From Prevotellaceae bacterium UBA4359 (GTDB lineage: Bacteria > Bacteroidota > Bacteroidia > Bacteroidales > Bacteroidaceae): DNA of 13,161 bases. Positions within the stretch are counted from its first letter, which is position 1, and the number at the start of each line of letters is the position of its first letter. Where the stretch lies: positions 1-13,161 of the forward strand of contig DGSP01000037.1 of NCBI GenBank assembly GCA_002393555.1. The letters are read 5' to 3'. A program made the position numbers and the translations under genes. Shown here in pieces: positions 12,741 through 13,161 of the stretch. A model generated the notes under the pieces. That model had not been told where the DNA came from and did no database searches. It worked only from the letters and a program-made list of their open reading frames with translations.

Positions 12741-12831
12741 GAATGAACCCCGAATAAACCTTGATTAAACCTTGATTAAACCTTGATTTAACCTAACGTA
12801 CACCTAAAATACACCTATAATACACCTTGTT
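12741..12831. repeat. 11-bp phased repeat array (5 + 3 units)
   Basis: Five consecutive 11-base units run from 12741 to 12795, including GATTAAACCTT twice (12763, 12774) and three near copies. After a 3-base offset, three more 11-base units of TACACCTATAA type run from 12799 to 12831. Both sets share an A(C)ACCTW core. The array lies directly upstream of a -7-like TATTTTTG (12853-12860). The spacing of about one helical turn would place every unit on the same DNA face. Confidence 0.75.
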
Positions 12832-12903
12832 CACTGGCCAGGATTTGTGGACTATTTTTGCCTCTCATCGCCACAATCATCCCACTCCCACAGTTTTTTC
12901 AGA

Positions 12904-12950
12904 CAACGGATGAGACGGATTAGACGGATTTTTTTAGGATAACGGATTTT
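12904..12950. repeat. ACGGATT-type simple repeat
   Basis: Four ACGGAT words occur (in ACAACGGATGAGACGGAT and its continuation to 12947). The same word forms the arms of the palindromic element at 1930-2015. No coding potential is seen. Confidence 0.5.
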
Positions 12951-12956
12951 TTTAGC

Positions 12957-13016
12957 CCACAGATTGCACAGATGGACACAGATTTTTTTTATGATGATTT
13001 ATTTCAGATTCCACAG
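12957..13016. repeat. CACAGATT-type simple repeat
   Basis: Repeated CACAGAT words are followed by a T8 tract. The 19 bases at 12976-12994 (ACACAGATTTTTTTTATGA) occur exactly, inverted, at 230-248 near the other end of the window. The family also makes up the arms at 4466-4697. Confidence 0.5.
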
Positions 13017-13161
13017 ATACGTGAGTTCGTTGTAAGAGACGTTTTAATGATACGCCTTCGGCGGACGAAGAAAAAACAGAAAAAAACAAGTAAAAACAAA
13101 TAAAAACAGGTTCTTCTTGGTTGTGATGGCAAAAATGTTGTGGACGAAGAAAAGGTTTTTA

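Larger units (their letters stand above)
12505..13161. other. Right intergenic region with repeats and no recognised gene
   Basis: No supported gene is seen to the window edge. Contents in order: the minus-strand promoter (12526-12557); a G-rich block whose GGAGGGGAG (12649-12657) pairs with CTCCCCTCC (12679-12687); the 11-bp phased repeat (12741-12831); a TATTTTTG (12853-12860) that matches the -7 consensus but has its nearest TTG 23 bases upstream; ACGGATT repeats (12904-12950); CACAGATT repeats (12957-13016); a small CGCC-TTC-GGCG hairpin (near 13053); and an A-rich end. Such repeats suggest the start of an intergenic cluster that continues outside the window. Confidence 0.65.

Overview
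The window looks like chromosomal DNA of a Bacteroidales bacterium, most likely a member of the Prevotellaceae with fairly high GC. The evidence is as follows: TTTG/TTG-N19-21-TAnnTTTG promoters replace the usual -35/-10 boxes; start codons lack clear Shine-Dalgarno sequences; one secreted lipoprotein has an acidic stretch after its lipobox cysteine; three exported proteins end in a short GxYxxxGKKVxxK-type tail; and a small TPETEVV-type peptide is present. Genus assignment is inference from style, not from a marker gene.

Layout. Bases 1-707 are non-coding and strongly structured: hairpins, a 10-bp phased repeat array, G-runs and a promoter. They lead to a 78-residue peptide gene (708-944). 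A monocistronic nucleotide-kinase-like gene (1163-1804) follows. Next come two tandem paralogous secreted subtilisin-like (S8) peptidases (2082-4412 and 4721-7639), both on the plus strand. Each is preceded by a large imperfect inverted repeat. The second peptidase ends at a convergent junction holding a 30-bp-arm inverted repeat. Beyond it, all genes lie on the minus strand: a clostripain-like (C11) cysteine peptidase lipoprotein (9175-7862), an 866-residue secreted repeat protein of unknown function (12042-9442, with a clear terminator), and a small 125-residue cytoplasmic protein (12504-12127). Bases 12505-13161 are again non-coding and contain 11-bp phased repeats and simple repeats of CACAGATT and ACGGATT type.

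How the genes may work together. Three of the seven genes encode exported proteases, and a fourth encodes a large exported repeat protein, so the region looks like a cell-surface or secreted proteolysis locus. C11 peptidases cut after Arg/Lys, and both S8 proteins have basic clusters at the pro-domain/catalytic boundary, so a C11-to-S8 activation cascade is a testable guess. The kinase and small peptide look unrelated to this. No RNA gene, CRISPR array, transposase or complete mobile element was seen.

The most unusual content is between the genes. A 60-nt module is repeated upstream of the peptide gene and upstream of the C11 gene in the same orientation relative to the gene. Three large palindromic elements lie around the S8 genes. 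A 12-nt G-rich word occurs four times on one strand. Phased 10-bp and 11-bp repeat arrays lie in the two outer intergenic regions.
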